Assembly: GCA_958298945.1 (NCBI GenBank)
Contig: OY282610.1
Location: 49,049,667 to 49,113,666 of the forward strand
Source of the DNA: Atherix ibis
Lineage: Eukaryota; Arthropoda; Insecta; Diptera; Athericidae
Direction: 5' to 3'
DNA length: 64,000 bases
Below are positions 51,502 to 62,094 of the stretch, piece by piece. Below the pieces are notes generated by a model. It was not told the origin of the DNA. It did no database searches and saw only the letters and a program-made list of their open reading frames with translations. Positions within the stretch are counted from its first letter, which is position 1. Every line of letters begins with the position of its first letter. Both the position numbers and the translations under genes were made by a program.

Positions 51502-54500
51502 TCAGCAGGCTGAGGTCTCTTCACCGTCTAATGTACAAGCGACATTTTCCAATTTATGCGCCAAATGCATTTTCTTACAATTCACATCCATTTCCAGTGT
51601 ATTGAGTATCTAGTAATAAAAATAATTTTAAGGACAATTTGGTATTTATAACTTCAAAAAAAAAATTATAATAATAATTCTCTAACCTGATCCCTGTATT
51701 TAGTAACGTAAATGTAAAGCTCCTTAAGAGCAGCTATCGTATCGAATTCATCACATTGCTGTACTGATAATTGTTGCATAGCTGTTCCCATTTCTTGATC
51801 ACTGATTTGAGGTAGTCGAGCAACTTCTCGATAAAATTGTTTAACCATTTCTCGATATTGTGGAATGTCCTTAAAAATACCACGGAAAACATAATTAATA
51901 TTATATTTTTATAGAATAAAAAAAAACGGTTAAAATAATAAATTTACTTTTGCAAACAGAAGTTTATTGGATGGTGAATCTTTTCCTAGACGATGCTCTG
52001 TTGTCGAACATGCATCCATAAAAGTTTGTGCTATAACACTTAGGCAGGTATCGACAGTTGTTGTTTTATTTATATCGAATATAAAATCTGGATTCTTGAT
52101 GAAATTCACCCAGAATCGAAGCGGAAGACTATTAGACTTCCACGCGTGAACGATCTCCGGATCACATATACCATGGCGACGAGCCGCCTCATCTAATAGA
52201 TCGAAAAGCCACTTAACGGCTGGCGGAAGCTCTTCATTTACTGTCAGGATCGTCGCGAAAAAGTCATCAACAAATTTCTGTATAGTGCCCTTGGTGGCAA
52301 GCAATCGCGTTAGAAATATTTCTGGAATGGCCTTATGTGTCCGCTCAGCAGCAATTGTATTGGACATTGCCGAATTCTTGATATTCAGATGATGTTCGGC
52401 AACCATAGGCTTAATTAGATGGTACACGCGCGGCTGCTGCAGACCAGATTCTAAATCACCGTTGATTATGATGTGCGACTGGGAATTGTTTATGTAGTAA
52501 ACTGTGAAAATATCAAAATCATGTAAACAACCAATGCATTCTTTAAAATATCTGCTTGACAACTTACAATTGTGGTAAGATTGCTGTTTACTGTAATTAA
52601 TATTATAGCTATCGTTTTGACGGGCTATCAGTGACATAACAGCGGATTCTTTGACACCATAGTGGGCAAGAGTATTCAAACGTTTCCAACCGTTAATAGT
52701 CTTTGTGGTGAGATCTTCATCTTGCAGGGTGAGATGACCACCGCGGCCATGTCGCCATTCAAGGTCGACTTCGTGGACGGAGGGCCGCATCGAAAACGGT
52801 GTATTCTTGAAAAGAGCATCCAAAATTTTCGACTTTACCTGCGATATTGTATCACAATCGAGAACTTTACACTGCACCTTCTCATCCAAATCATCCTGGA
52901 CAATGTGCAGCGTTACTACTGAGTGTTCAATCTGTTCGCGCAATAATCGCTCTTCAGACAGTGAGTATCGAGCATCATTTGTGACCGCATCCACAAGACC
53001 TTTTTCGATTTGATGTTTGATTGCTTTAAACAAAAGAAATAGACTCGAACCAGCATACTCTTTCAAATAGTCATACATGCATATCGCCATGTAGTTGGTG
53101 AGCATTTTTTCCACCACACTTTCAGTTCGGCGCAGCATCAACTGTGGATACTTTGTCATTACTGATTTGTCAATTAGACGCAATAATAGACATTTCAGAA
53201 TTTCCGTAGCATATTCCATTTTGCTCATAAGAACAATCATCAATAATGAAGCAACATTTACTCTGAACAAAATTAAACACATATTATTACTAAATAAGCT
53301 TTCATAAATTATATAAAATTTCTCAGAAGAACTTACTTGTCTCGAATATTAAACGACTTCTGAGCTTCTAATGTCTCAATAAAGGCCAGCACAAAATATT
53401 TGTTGCTTATTAATTGCTCAAATTGAAGCATAGCTGTGTCATAATTAGTACGAGGTGTATTTAATCGCAACTACATTCCGACCATAAATTTTATTTGATA
53501 TATGAAACGAAACAAAGTTTATTAATTATTTGCAAGTTTTCTTAAACGAGCACTCAGAGTGCAAATTAACTATAATACTTGTTTTACATACCTTAGGTGA
53601 ATTGAGTACGGGATGATCCGAAACTCCGGGAAAGAAGACTTTCATAATGTAGTTGACATGATCGAGTGTCGGTATCCCTGAGCTCTCCAGATCAGCAGTT
53701 AAGTCAGTCATATCTGTCTGAAGTTCGGCGAACGCCTGCTTACATTCAAGACGAACATTGCTTTCTAGAGTGTCCATTTGGATTTGAATCCGCTTATATT
53801 CGCGCTCTGCCTGAGTACTTTTGCGGCGATAGACGACTAAAATTATGACGAGAAGAATAACAATAATGACGATGCCTATCACAATGCCGACCATCGCATG
53901 TGAGAATGTATACGGTTTTAGTAGCTCGTATTTCAGATATCCTATTGGGAAACGTAGTGATCGCCCGACTTTGACAACAACCAGAGGAAGATCTGAGTTA
54001 GTCTCTATACCTTCCTCATCAGTAGAATGCGGCTGCTGTTCTGGTGGAGTGCAAACGAGTTGTGTTGACGCCAAACTGGTTACGTTACAATGTTCGGGTC
54101 CGATTGTTACGTGAACGTCCGATTCGTCGGAAGCTATATTCAAGTTCTCACCCTCAATAACTAACGTATCGCCCTTGTATAGTTTCATGTTGTTGGGAAA
54201 CGAATAATAAACGGGATCATCAAAGTAGACGATAGTGCTGCGTAACGACTGGAAATGCTTGTTAAGATCTTTAACTGATTGAACGTTGTCCATCACAAAA
54301 CCGATCTGTAGACTCAGTTGAGTTTCACGTATTTTGAGCGCAGCAACATCGCTGCCACTTGTTGGAGATGAATAGTAACCAGATGTTGTATACATATTAA
54401 CGTTATCGGGAATGCTACGTTTCTTCACATTCTCGTAGTCGTAGTGGTTATTCTGACTCTTCTCGATAGATTTCTTATAAGCCAAAAACTTTGCATTGAC

Positions 54501-57500
54501 AGCTGGCGAGGGGCACTCAATCTGGCTTGAACTTATAACAGTACACGATGTCTTATTAATGCGTTCTTCTTCGTAAAATACCTCGAATTCTGGATTCTGT
54601 ATGGAGTCAAGGTGACTACCGTGTACTGTCACCATACGACCACCACTTGAAAAACTTTTCAAAGGCTTTATTTGCATTATATGCGGATCCTGCGTATAAT
54701 TGTAGATACTGCACGATTCATAATGAACCGGATAGTGTAGTCGTCTGTCTTTGAAGTCATTCTGCTGACAAGTCAATGTTCGATTCGCACCATCCACAAC
54801 CAACCTTAGTTCCGCAATCGACTCCTGCTCACGAGCAGCTGATGTTATGCACGTCAGCCGGCTACTTGATGCCTGCGTCACGTTTATATGACATTCATAC
54901 TTGCCGAGGAACGCTTGTATGTTCGAACCGATGTTCAAGTACTTTCCTATCAATGACAATTGTGTGCCTCCGCTTTTTGGGCCACGAGTGGGTTGTAAGC
55001 CCTCTAGCCTTATGTCTTTATACTGAAATTGTACACTCGACTCGGTATAACCTGCCACATTAGCCACTTTGATTGGTGCCGTAAGTTCATAGTCAACAGA
55101 ACCAGTACGACATTCAATCTTTACCGAAATTTCATAACTAACCAATTCGCACGGTACGTTTCCGATACTAATTTTACCACGAACATCTTCAGGACGTATA
55201 CCAAGATTGCTTCCCTCGATTGTCACCAATGTACCACCCTCGATCGGTCCACTTAATGGTTTGATCATATCAATCCGAGGTCGAGGACATTCATTTTGCT
55301 TTTCTATGCTACACGTTTCATTATACACGCATGAGTTGCCACACCACGAACACTGGTACTTAGGATCACGAGTAACACACAAACTACAATCGGCGTGCTC
55401 CCTATGTGATCCTAACACATCGCACTTATATAGCGTAACAGACGCTGTATCGATATAATGTTTTCCATTCCAAAAAACATCAACTTTAGCAACATACTCA
55501 TTCATATTCACTTCGTAAATATACTAAAATAAGGACGGAACACATCCAAATAGAAATTTTAATTTGAAAAATACAAATTTTAGTCAAAACAACTTACCAG
55601 TGTTTTCTCGCAAACAATATACTTATTCGCTTCAACGCGCGCATTTAAAAGCATCTGGGCTCCTTCAACGTTAACATGGCACCGAAAGCCTGTGTGGGCA
55701 TTTTTCGGCTTTGGCAAATTTTCGATTTCCAAACGAATCTCCTTTTCGACTTTAACGGGTAACAATAATGGAGTTGGTGGGTGCTTAAAATGTGGACAAC
55801 TCTGCAAGAAGAAAATATTTAACAAAAATTTAAATTTGATTTTCTATAATTCCGGCGAAATTTTTGATACGAACATTTTCACTGTTAATTACACTCTCCA
55901 TATTGCGACAATGTTCCATTTTGTGAATGCATTTGTTGTCGAATATGCACCAATTACAAGCCCATTCACTTTTAACACACTTGCGACACGTATTGTGTCG
56001 TGAGCAATCAAAATACGCAAACGAGCGTGACACGAAATCCTTATTTGTCTCTGAACTTCGGACGGACAGTGGAACGAGGACATGATCTTTATTCATGTCA
56101 ATAACGGGCCGTTCTTCAATAGGTGGTGTCATGCACGACAACCCGTTCTCCAGCACTTCGGCGTCAATCGGAGTTGCATTACCAAACACGCAACGGTATT
56201 TAGCATTCAAAGGCAATTCAGGTAAGGTCCGAATAATTAGCTGTACTTTGGTACGCTCCGATATTGGAATTTTGTCAGGTCGCACCATTTCGAAATCAAT
56301 GCACTGCTGACCATTACCAAGAGAAAGCCATCTTGAAGCACTTGTGTCCTTCTGACAGGCATTACGAACCGTACATCGTTTCTCGAGCGAACACCAACCA
56401 CAGAAAGGGTCCCGAGATTCCAAACAACTTGAGCAATTCAAATACCGTTCACAATGTTCAACACGTAACTTCGTTATCTGTGGATTTAATCGAGATTAGC
56501 ATAAAAGACACGTCAAATAATTGTATTGCATTCAAAGCAAATTTATTACCTTCTTTTTGGACAAAACATACAAATAGTCTTGTTTGGGTGACATCATTGT
56601 ATCTGGAAGAATTTTGTTGCCATGATCAACAACGATTTCCTCATATTGCCCTGGTGATGTACCAGATATCATCACCTAATAGAATAGAAGGAAGAAAAGA
56701 TTAACAAACCTTTGCGTACACTATATTTTTTTTAATCATTTGTTTTCGTTTTAATGGAAACAAATATTAAGAAGAAAAAAGATAAACACACCTTTTTAAT
56801 GGTACCACTTTCTGTTCCAAGGAATGCTAAAGCATGCGGACCAGTCGTTGTCGCCGTTACTGATGTGATCGATTCATTTTGAAATGTAAAAAGAGCATGA
56901 GCTGTGATTGGCGAAACTCCACTAATTTTCAGTCCGGTTGAACAAAAATCAAATATGTTGCCAAATGACTGCAAAACGATAGAAACGAGAAAAGAATATT
57001 ATTTTCGAAGAACTTATCTGAATTACCAACGAATATTTGAATAATTACCCCTGCAACAGGACATTTTCCATCATTGATAGTTCCGGATATATAGCTGAGA
57101 TTTCTGTCTTTGATGGTACCATTAAAGCACATGTGAATATTTTCAGTGAATATCTCTTCGATATCTTTCAGACTATAAATGCACATGGCGGATTTAGATT
57201 GCGGCTGATTGGAAATTTCCTTCGATGGTGAGAAAATCGTAACAAGCACATAGTCGTCGCGTTTTATGCCTAGCTTCTGTCCCAATCGTTGGCCGGCAAC
57301 AGCAATTTTAGCGTCCCGCAAAATGTTATAGTCAACATTGGCATATGTGGCATGGCACTCAATCGTGATTTCAGTGTAACTATCGTAATTGCGATCAGTG
57401 ACACATATTCGCGCCAATCTTGTAACGTAGCCGGCCTCCTCGGCCAGATGTGATTTTTTCTGTACGATCGCAAAGTATGCGTACTTAGAAGAATTAAAAC

Positions 57501-58341
57501 CGTAAATATAATCAACAAGAAAGTGGTCGCGATATTTAACATCAATATTTATAATTGACTGCTGTATTGAGTATTCTGCATAATCAAGGTCATCCAGCTT
57601 TCGCGACGATATCGCCGGTACATCATGTCGATAGTCTCCGTCATTAGTAAACGTTGTGCCCACATACAGAGTATCTTCCTTCTTCCATGTTTGATATTTG
57701 GCTGGACCTATAAATGCGTACGTCGTCGACAGTTCATTATTGGCTGCTAATGGAAAATTACTCTTTTTCGGTGGATCGGTAAACTTTGACAGATTATAGA
57801 GTTCACAGGCACCCTGCCTAATACTACCGCAAGTAATCAGCGTATCGCCGAGCTGATTTACAATTAAAATTTTATTATAATTGTTCGTTTGAACTGTTTC
57901 GATATCATCGGCACAGCCATTTGCATGACAATTTGGACTATCGTGTTTTGGTCCAGTCAACTGTTGCGACTGAAATGTTAAATTGCCGTTCAACTGGATG
58001 ATTCGATTTGTTCCGCCCGCATAGAGCACTGATCTTCTACTATCGTAGGCCAAATGACTAAAATAACTGTTATTCGATCCTTCAGGCAATGAATATTGTG
58101 CAACAATATCCAATGAATTTATTGTACTATTATTATTACTATTACTATTAATACTATTATTATTATTATTATTATTTTTACTCTTATTCTTATTATTATT
58201 AGTATTTCTATTATTTAATGTTAGATCACCAACATCACGTTGAAATAAATCATGACCACCGGATTGTTGTTGTACGGTTTCGTTTGTCTTGTTTACGATG
58301 ATAAAGACAACCAGCAATGCAGTTACTATTCGGACGGACAT
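51502..58341 (-). CDS. PlexB: Plexin B, semaphorin receptor, about 2,000 aa, complete coding region
   Basis: Exons on the minus strand: 58341-57049, 56968-56792, 56675-56550, 56477 to about 55893 or 55875, 55801-55598, 55523-53592, 53470-53337, 53262-52568, 52501-51948, 51869-51687 and 51609-51502. All phases join, giving 1,996-2,002 residues (fly PlexB is about this long). A signal peptide ([16 protein letters not shown]) is followed by an Asn-rich run, a sema domain, PSI repeats ([10 protein letters not shown]...[22 protein letters not shown]...CSWCGNSC), IPT/TIG domains and a membrane span near residue 1340 ([20 protein letters not shown]). The cytoplasmic R-GAP is in two halves ([31 protein letters not shown]) around a Rho-binding insert. 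The C-terminus [13 protein letters not shown] resembles B-type rather than A-type plexins. It receives semaphorin signals in axon guidance. All domains look intact. Confidence 0.93.
52502..52567 (-). other. 66-nt plexin intron with no in-frame stop
   Basis: On the minus strand CACAATT/GTAAGTTGTC opens it and ATATTTTCACAG/TTTACTAC closes it, both strong splice sites. The length is 3n and the frame stays open through it, so retention would add 22 residues (starting [12 protein letters not shown]) in the linker between the Rho-binding domain and the second GAP segment. The family does not have this insert, so I treat it as an intron. Confidence 0.8.
55802..55892 (-). other. Plexin intron with an uncertain donor
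   Basis: The acceptor TTCTTCTTGCAG at 55802 is good, and the next exon starts in phase 0 with SCPHFKHPP. Two donors keep phase: AGT/GTAATT (exon end at 55893) and AAT/GTTCGT (exon end at 55875). Neither is strong, and the choice changes the protein by six residues in the linker after the second PSI domain. Confidence 0.6.
58126..58222 (-). repeat. AAT/AAC trinucleotide run coding for poly-Asn in PlexB
   Basis: The run encodes the [24 protein letters not shown] segment between the signal peptide and the sema domain. It is a low-complexity coding expansion likely to vary in length between individuals. Confidence 0.85.
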
Positions 58342-58556
58342 TATTTCCTTATTTATGTTTGTTTATTTTTTTTACTTATATGGTTCTTGGCGTTTGTTAT
58401 TTATTATTTACTATTCTTTTCGTTTCGTTTCCGTTTCCTCTTCTTATTCCTTTTCCTCTAATTATTGTTCGCTTGTAATTTTATTTTTTCTATGCTAATA
58501 TTGTGGTGGATGTTCAGTTTGTCTATGCGTCTCCCACACTGCCTATGTAAGTAGAT
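58342..58556 (-). other. Likely 5' untranslated exon piece of PlexB
   Basis: Upstream of the plexin ATG, a good acceptor on the minus strand (CCTACATTTCAG, AG at 58557-58558) precedes ATCTACTTACATAGGC. This suggests the start codon lies in an exon whose upstream partner is further right, placing the transposon nest at 58.9-62.3 kb inside a 5' intron. The TSS was not found. Confidence 0.5.
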
Positions 58557-58936
58557 CTGAAATGTAGGAAAAAAGAAAATATATTAAACAAAATACGATT
58601 GAAAAACATTATTTTTATAGTTAAGTTAAATCCAGAGTTTTTTGCGTCATTTAATAAATTTTCAGTTCTTTTATTTGCCATTTATTTGGTATAATTGCAC
58701 GATTAAAATCCTAGCAGAATTACCTTCTGTCTTCTTATTTTTGAATTGACATAACATTTTTTTTACAAGATACACGCTCCAGTTTGATTTAGAAAAGTAT
58801 TCAGTACAATAATAACAACAAAAACTAAGTAATTTGCGATTCTTGTACCGGAATTTGAGAAAACTCCGGGAAAGTAGAGATTCATTTGTACACTTTGTAC
58901 ACTAGAGATCTGAATTGTTAACGTAGAAAATAATTA

Positions 58937-59583
58937 TTATCATCATCAACGGCGCGACAAGCAAGAATTCGGTCTAGGCTTGCTGAATCTAAGAATTGAA
59001 GACGTCGCGGCTACTCACCGCGATTGACCATTTTAACACTCCCAGCATGTTTTTGGCGTCCTGGCTAACGCCGTTTCCCCACCGTAGGCAGTGCCTACGT
59101 CGTCTACTGAGACAATAAATGCGACCACTGTTAACTTTCCGGGACGAATCTCTCTCATTCATACAGATTAGGTGTTCAGAGCAGGCTCTGGAATTGTACC
59201 ATCCTAATGTATAGAACCAACAATTTCTCGAAGGATTCTTCTCTCGAACGCGGACAAGTGTTCGCAATGGTTTCTGCTGAGAACCGAAGTTTTCAAAAAA
59301 TACATGAGAACTGGCGAACTAGTGCTTGAAACGCAGTTTTTTCCATGTTATGGTCAGAATTTTCGAGAGAAATAATTCAGACTAACTGAAGTAGACTCTG
59401 TTTGGCTGCCAGAAACCGTACGCGAATTTCTTCCTCCATGTTGTTATCGGCTCTAACTCTTGATCCCAAACACGGGTAGGAGAATAATTTAACCCTTTCC
59501 AAGCCATAATCTTCTATCTATATGCGAGTAGTTCTAATTGGTCTTGTCTTCGACGCCGCCGCTGCCACCATGTAACTTGGATA
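58937..59583 (-). mobile_element. 3' part of a decayed non-LTR retrotransposon
   Basis: The minus strand shows, with frame shifts, the C-terminal region of a non-LTR reverse transcriptase: KTSVLSRNHCEHLSAFERRI, then LREIVGSIH, then RRRRHCLRWGNGVSQDAKN. These follow the familiar order 'yGaetW..., FERkiLR.I.GP..., RRRGRPrlRW..' of such elements. The end near 58937 carries CATCATCAACGGCGCGACAAG, a typical 3' end style. It continues across the mariner insertion into 62125-62275. It is inactive. Confidence 0.75.
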
Positions 59584-59613
59584 GGGTTTTCCAAAAAGAG
59601 TGATATGATTTCT
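59584..59613. repeat. Left terminal inverted repeat of the rosa-type mariner
   Basis: Starts GGGTTTTCC directly after TA. It is an exact reverse complement of 62095-62124. Confidence 0.95.
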
Positions 59614-59685
59614 TTAAAAAAAAAAACACTAATTGTTAAGGAAATTCAAATGTTTTTTATTTAATGTTAAGTACAATCGATACAA

Positions 59686-60300
59686 TTAAGTTCTGAATAA
59701 AACGTCATTAAAATGGCCTCCACGACTTCTTTTGCAGGAACGAATTCGATGAACGCAATTTTCGAGAACTTTTTCCACTAAATCAAGTCGTATGCCATGA
59801 ATAGCATATTCAATATTGACTTCTAAAGCTTGAAGAGAGTCTGGTTTATTGCTAAAGACCAATGGCTTCAAATAACCCCACAAGAAATAGTCTAATGGCG
59901 TTAAATCACAACTTCTTGGAGGACATTCAATGTCACAATTTCTTGAAATAATCGAATCTCCAAACTTTTCTCGCAATAATTCGGTTGTTGCACGTGCTGT
60001 GTGGCACGTAGTCCCGTCTTGTTGGAACCAGATGTTGTCAACATCTTCTTCCAATTTCGGCCATAAAAAGTTAGTTATCATCGATCTATACCGCTCTCCA
60101 TTGACAATAACGGTGTTACCGTAAATTTCGAAAGAAGTACGGACCGATGATCCCACCAGACTAAAAACCACACCAAACTGTCAATTTAGGTGAATGTATT
60201 GGGTGTTTATGAATAATTTGTGGATTTTCTTCGCACCAGAATCGACAGTTTTGTTTATTTGCCGCACCACTCAGATGAAAGTGAGCGCACGAAAAGTTGC
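59686..60300 (-). pseudogene. Transposase of the rosa-type mariner, catalytic part, broken
   Basis: The frame 60349-60161 carries AHFHLSGAANKQNCRFWCEE and HSPKLTVWCG. A shift near 60165 leads into 60171-59686 with VNGERYRSMITNFLWPKL, WFQQDGTTCHTA and PPRSCDLTPLDYFLWGYLK. The last two carry the second and third catalytic Asp, 41 residues apart. Where relatives have FSDEAHF, this copy reads FSCAHF, so the first catalytic Asp is lost. Together with the frame shift and missing middle, it cannot be active. The first codons of the 60349 frame (QLPPFCSGVFN) are not transposase but the inverted 30-bp repeat at 60301. Confidence 0.9.
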
Positions 60301-60330
60301 AATTGAAGACACCGCTGCAAAAAGGAGGCA
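60301..60330. repeat. Left arm of a 30-bp perfect inverted repeat bounding the inner insertion
   Basis: AATTGAAGACACCGCTGCAA... at 60301-60330 is the exact reverse complement of 61916-61945. A shortened direct copy (ATTGAAGACACCGCTCC) follows at 60331-60347. The mariner coding sequence stops on the left just before 60301 and resumes on the right just after 61945. Confidence 0.9.
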
Positions 60331-60366
60331 ATTGAAGACACCGCTCCATTTTTGGCGATTTTTTTC

Positions 60367-60426
60367 GTTCATTCAGTGCAAAAACGAGGCAGCTCCGGAG
60401 CTGCCTAGTTTTTGCACTGAATGAAC
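60367..60426. repeat. 60-bp palindrome made of two abutting GGAGCTGCC ends
   Basis: 60367-60396 and 60397-60426 are reverse complements at 29 of 30 positions, with no loop; the centre reads GGCAGCTCC/GGAGCTGCC. The right half is the left end of the inner element (60397-61740). The left half has the form of the end of another copy in opposite orientation. Confidence 0.93.
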
Positions 60427-60730
60427 ATGTATGATAAATGCTTGCAATAGTTTATAATTTCATATCAATGTGAAACGTGGCTATGACGTTCAGTAATGAA
60501 TGAATGCACGGGATGAATTACTGATAATTTCACAATTTCCTGCAATAATTCATAATTATTTGACAATTCCATGCAATAGTTCATAATTTCATCATCCAAT
60601 GTGAAATGTGGCTTTGACGAATAGTCAGATTCGTCAGTCAGTCAGATCATTGGCAGATTAAGGTCTTATTCTGTGTAAATTGCAGCAGATTGTTTTACAG
60701 TTTTATAGTGTTTTATAGTTTTTTTTTTAA

Positions 60731-61632
60731 ATGTCGAATAGCAAAAGTCCAAGCGAACAGTTTGACGATTCGGACAGAGATCCTGATTTTTGTCCCGATG
60801 ACGCGGAAGCTACTGTTAAACGATTTTTTGTGTTTAATTTAAGTGCTCAAATTTCGTCAATGGTCCAAAGTGATTCTGAACATGACCATAGGGACCAGTT
60901 ACAAACAGTTGCGAAGAAAAAGGTTGGCAAGTAACGAGTAAGAGATGAAAGCAAGTGGGAGAGAAATATTGCGAAGAGAAGGAAAGCTGAAGGAAAATCG
61001 TATATCGGCATTAAAAATAAAGAAAAATGTGTAAAAAATAAAAGGAAAACTGGCCAAGACTGCAACTGTAAATTAAAATTCTGCCAAAAAATAACTAACA
61101 TTTCCAAACAAAATATCTTCACATTATTTAATAAAATTGGTAACAAAGAGAAACAGGACATATTTTTAGGCGGGCAAATAGTTGTAAAAATACATGCCGC
61201 AAATTTATAGTACTCGTAGTTCCAGTTTCCCAAGATATGATTTTAGATTTCAGTGGTCATTTTAAAGGGGCTTTCAAAACAACCGTTTCATACAAAAGGA
61301 AACAAAAATTTGGGATATCTTCATATATCCCAAATTTTTGTTTCCTTTTGTATGAACCGTTTCATACAAAAGGCGTAGAATGCAGCAGTGTTGCCTCTGC
61401 CTTGCTAAAGGACTTGTTTATCCTTCAGAAACATGGGGTTACGGTAACTTTACCTGCTTCTACATCTCTTTTCAACTCTGGGCCGTTACCACTTAAGCGC
61501 CCCAAATATCGACATGTTCGAGAACTCGCAACAAAATAAGTGCCCCCAGACTGTATGTGGTTTTATGACCAGCTGAAGAGCCAAGAAGAAGAGCAAACTG
61601 TTGGGCACGAAGAAGATAGCTTAACAGACTAA
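60731..61632 (+). pseudogene. Broken gene of the inner transposon, multi-copy insect protein family
   Basis: The frame opens at ATG 60731 (acidic start, SEQFDDSDRDPDFCPDD). It meets TAA at 60932-60934 and continues in the same frame as WERNIAKRRKAEGKSYI, then DCNCKLKFCQKI and NIFTLFNKIGNKEKQ to a stop near 61210. Another frame, 61237-61632, gives VECSSVASALLKDLF, PLPLKRPKYRHVRELA, a TAA at 61537, and VPPDCMWFYDQL at the end. The C-x-C-K cluster followed by IF..F and a terminal 'PP..M.FY..L' recall an insect family present in many copies per genome; I infer it belongs to the transposon. The middle is deleted or scrambled by the palindrome at 61287. No catalytic residues can be assigned. Confidence 0.6.
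61287..61356. repeat. 32-bp perfect inverted repeat with 6-nt loop inside the inner transposon
   Basis: 61287-61318 and 61325-61356 are exact reverse complements with loop CTTCAT. The lead-in AACCGTTTCATACAAAAGG (61281-61299) occurs again directly after the right arm (61355-61373), the layout expected of a template-switch duplication. Confidence 0.95.
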
Positions 61633-61915
61633 TGTAATGTTACTTTATTATGTACTTTCGAAAATATATTGTTAATACATAACTTGAAATTTATTATTGA
61701 CTTTTTTTCGCATCCTCCGGTGCAAAAAGTGGGCAGCTCCATCGTTTTATTTTTTATATTATTATCTATCCAAGTTTTCAAGAGGAGTAATTTGAGAGTA
61801 TATTATGTATTAAGTAATAGAGTTTAACTCCACATATGAATAAAGTAAAAAAAATCCATAGAATTCGTAGGGATACAGTTTTTTGCTTCTCCTGAAAAAA
61901 TTGTTAAAATGGAGC

Positions 61916-61945
61916 TGCCTCCTTTTTGCAGCGGTGTCTTCAATT
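61916..61945. repeat. Right arm of the 30-bp inverted repeat bounding the inner insertion
   Basis: Exact reverse complement of 60301-60330. It is preceded by GGAGC at 61911, so it reads as a further end of the GGAGCTGCC family, cut off where mariner coding resumes. Confidence 0.9.
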
Positions 61946-62013
61946 GGAGAACGATTATTTTGATAATAAAATTGAATAATTTGAAAACGTTGTTCTTGCG
62001 TATATCTCTCCAT
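61946..62013 (-). pseudogene. N-terminal scrap of the rosa-type mariner transposase
   Basis: MERYTQEQRFQIIQFYYQNN on the minus strand is the usual start of these transposases (helix-turn-helix DNA-binding domain). Mariner similarity ends at RSP, where the 30-bp repeat begins. About 150 codons between this point and AHFHLSG are missing. Confidence 0.85.
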
Positions 62014-62094
62014 GATGAAATTGTAAACATTACTGAATATAATGAAAAGAAAAACACAGATAATGACATATTACAAATGGCCGAAACGTCACTT

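Larger units (their letters stand above)
60397..61740 (+). mobile_element. Inner transposon with GGAGCTGCC terminal inverted repeats
   Basis: The left end GGAGCTGCCTAGTTTTTGCA and the reverse complement of the right end GGAGCTGCCCACTTTTTGCA agree except at two positions, so this 1,344-bp unit has imperfect inverted ends of about 22 bp. It holds a decayed protein gene (60731-61632). No target duplication is visible, because the left side abuts a mirror-image end. A further GGAGCTGCCTCCTTTTTGCA end lies at 61911, so several copies or pieces of this family are stacked here. The superfamily is unknown. Confidence 0.7.

Noticed and set aside
53845..54114. Plus-strand frames opposite plexin exons
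   Set aside because: Antisense shadows of a well-supported coding exon; the plexin reading explains the sequence.
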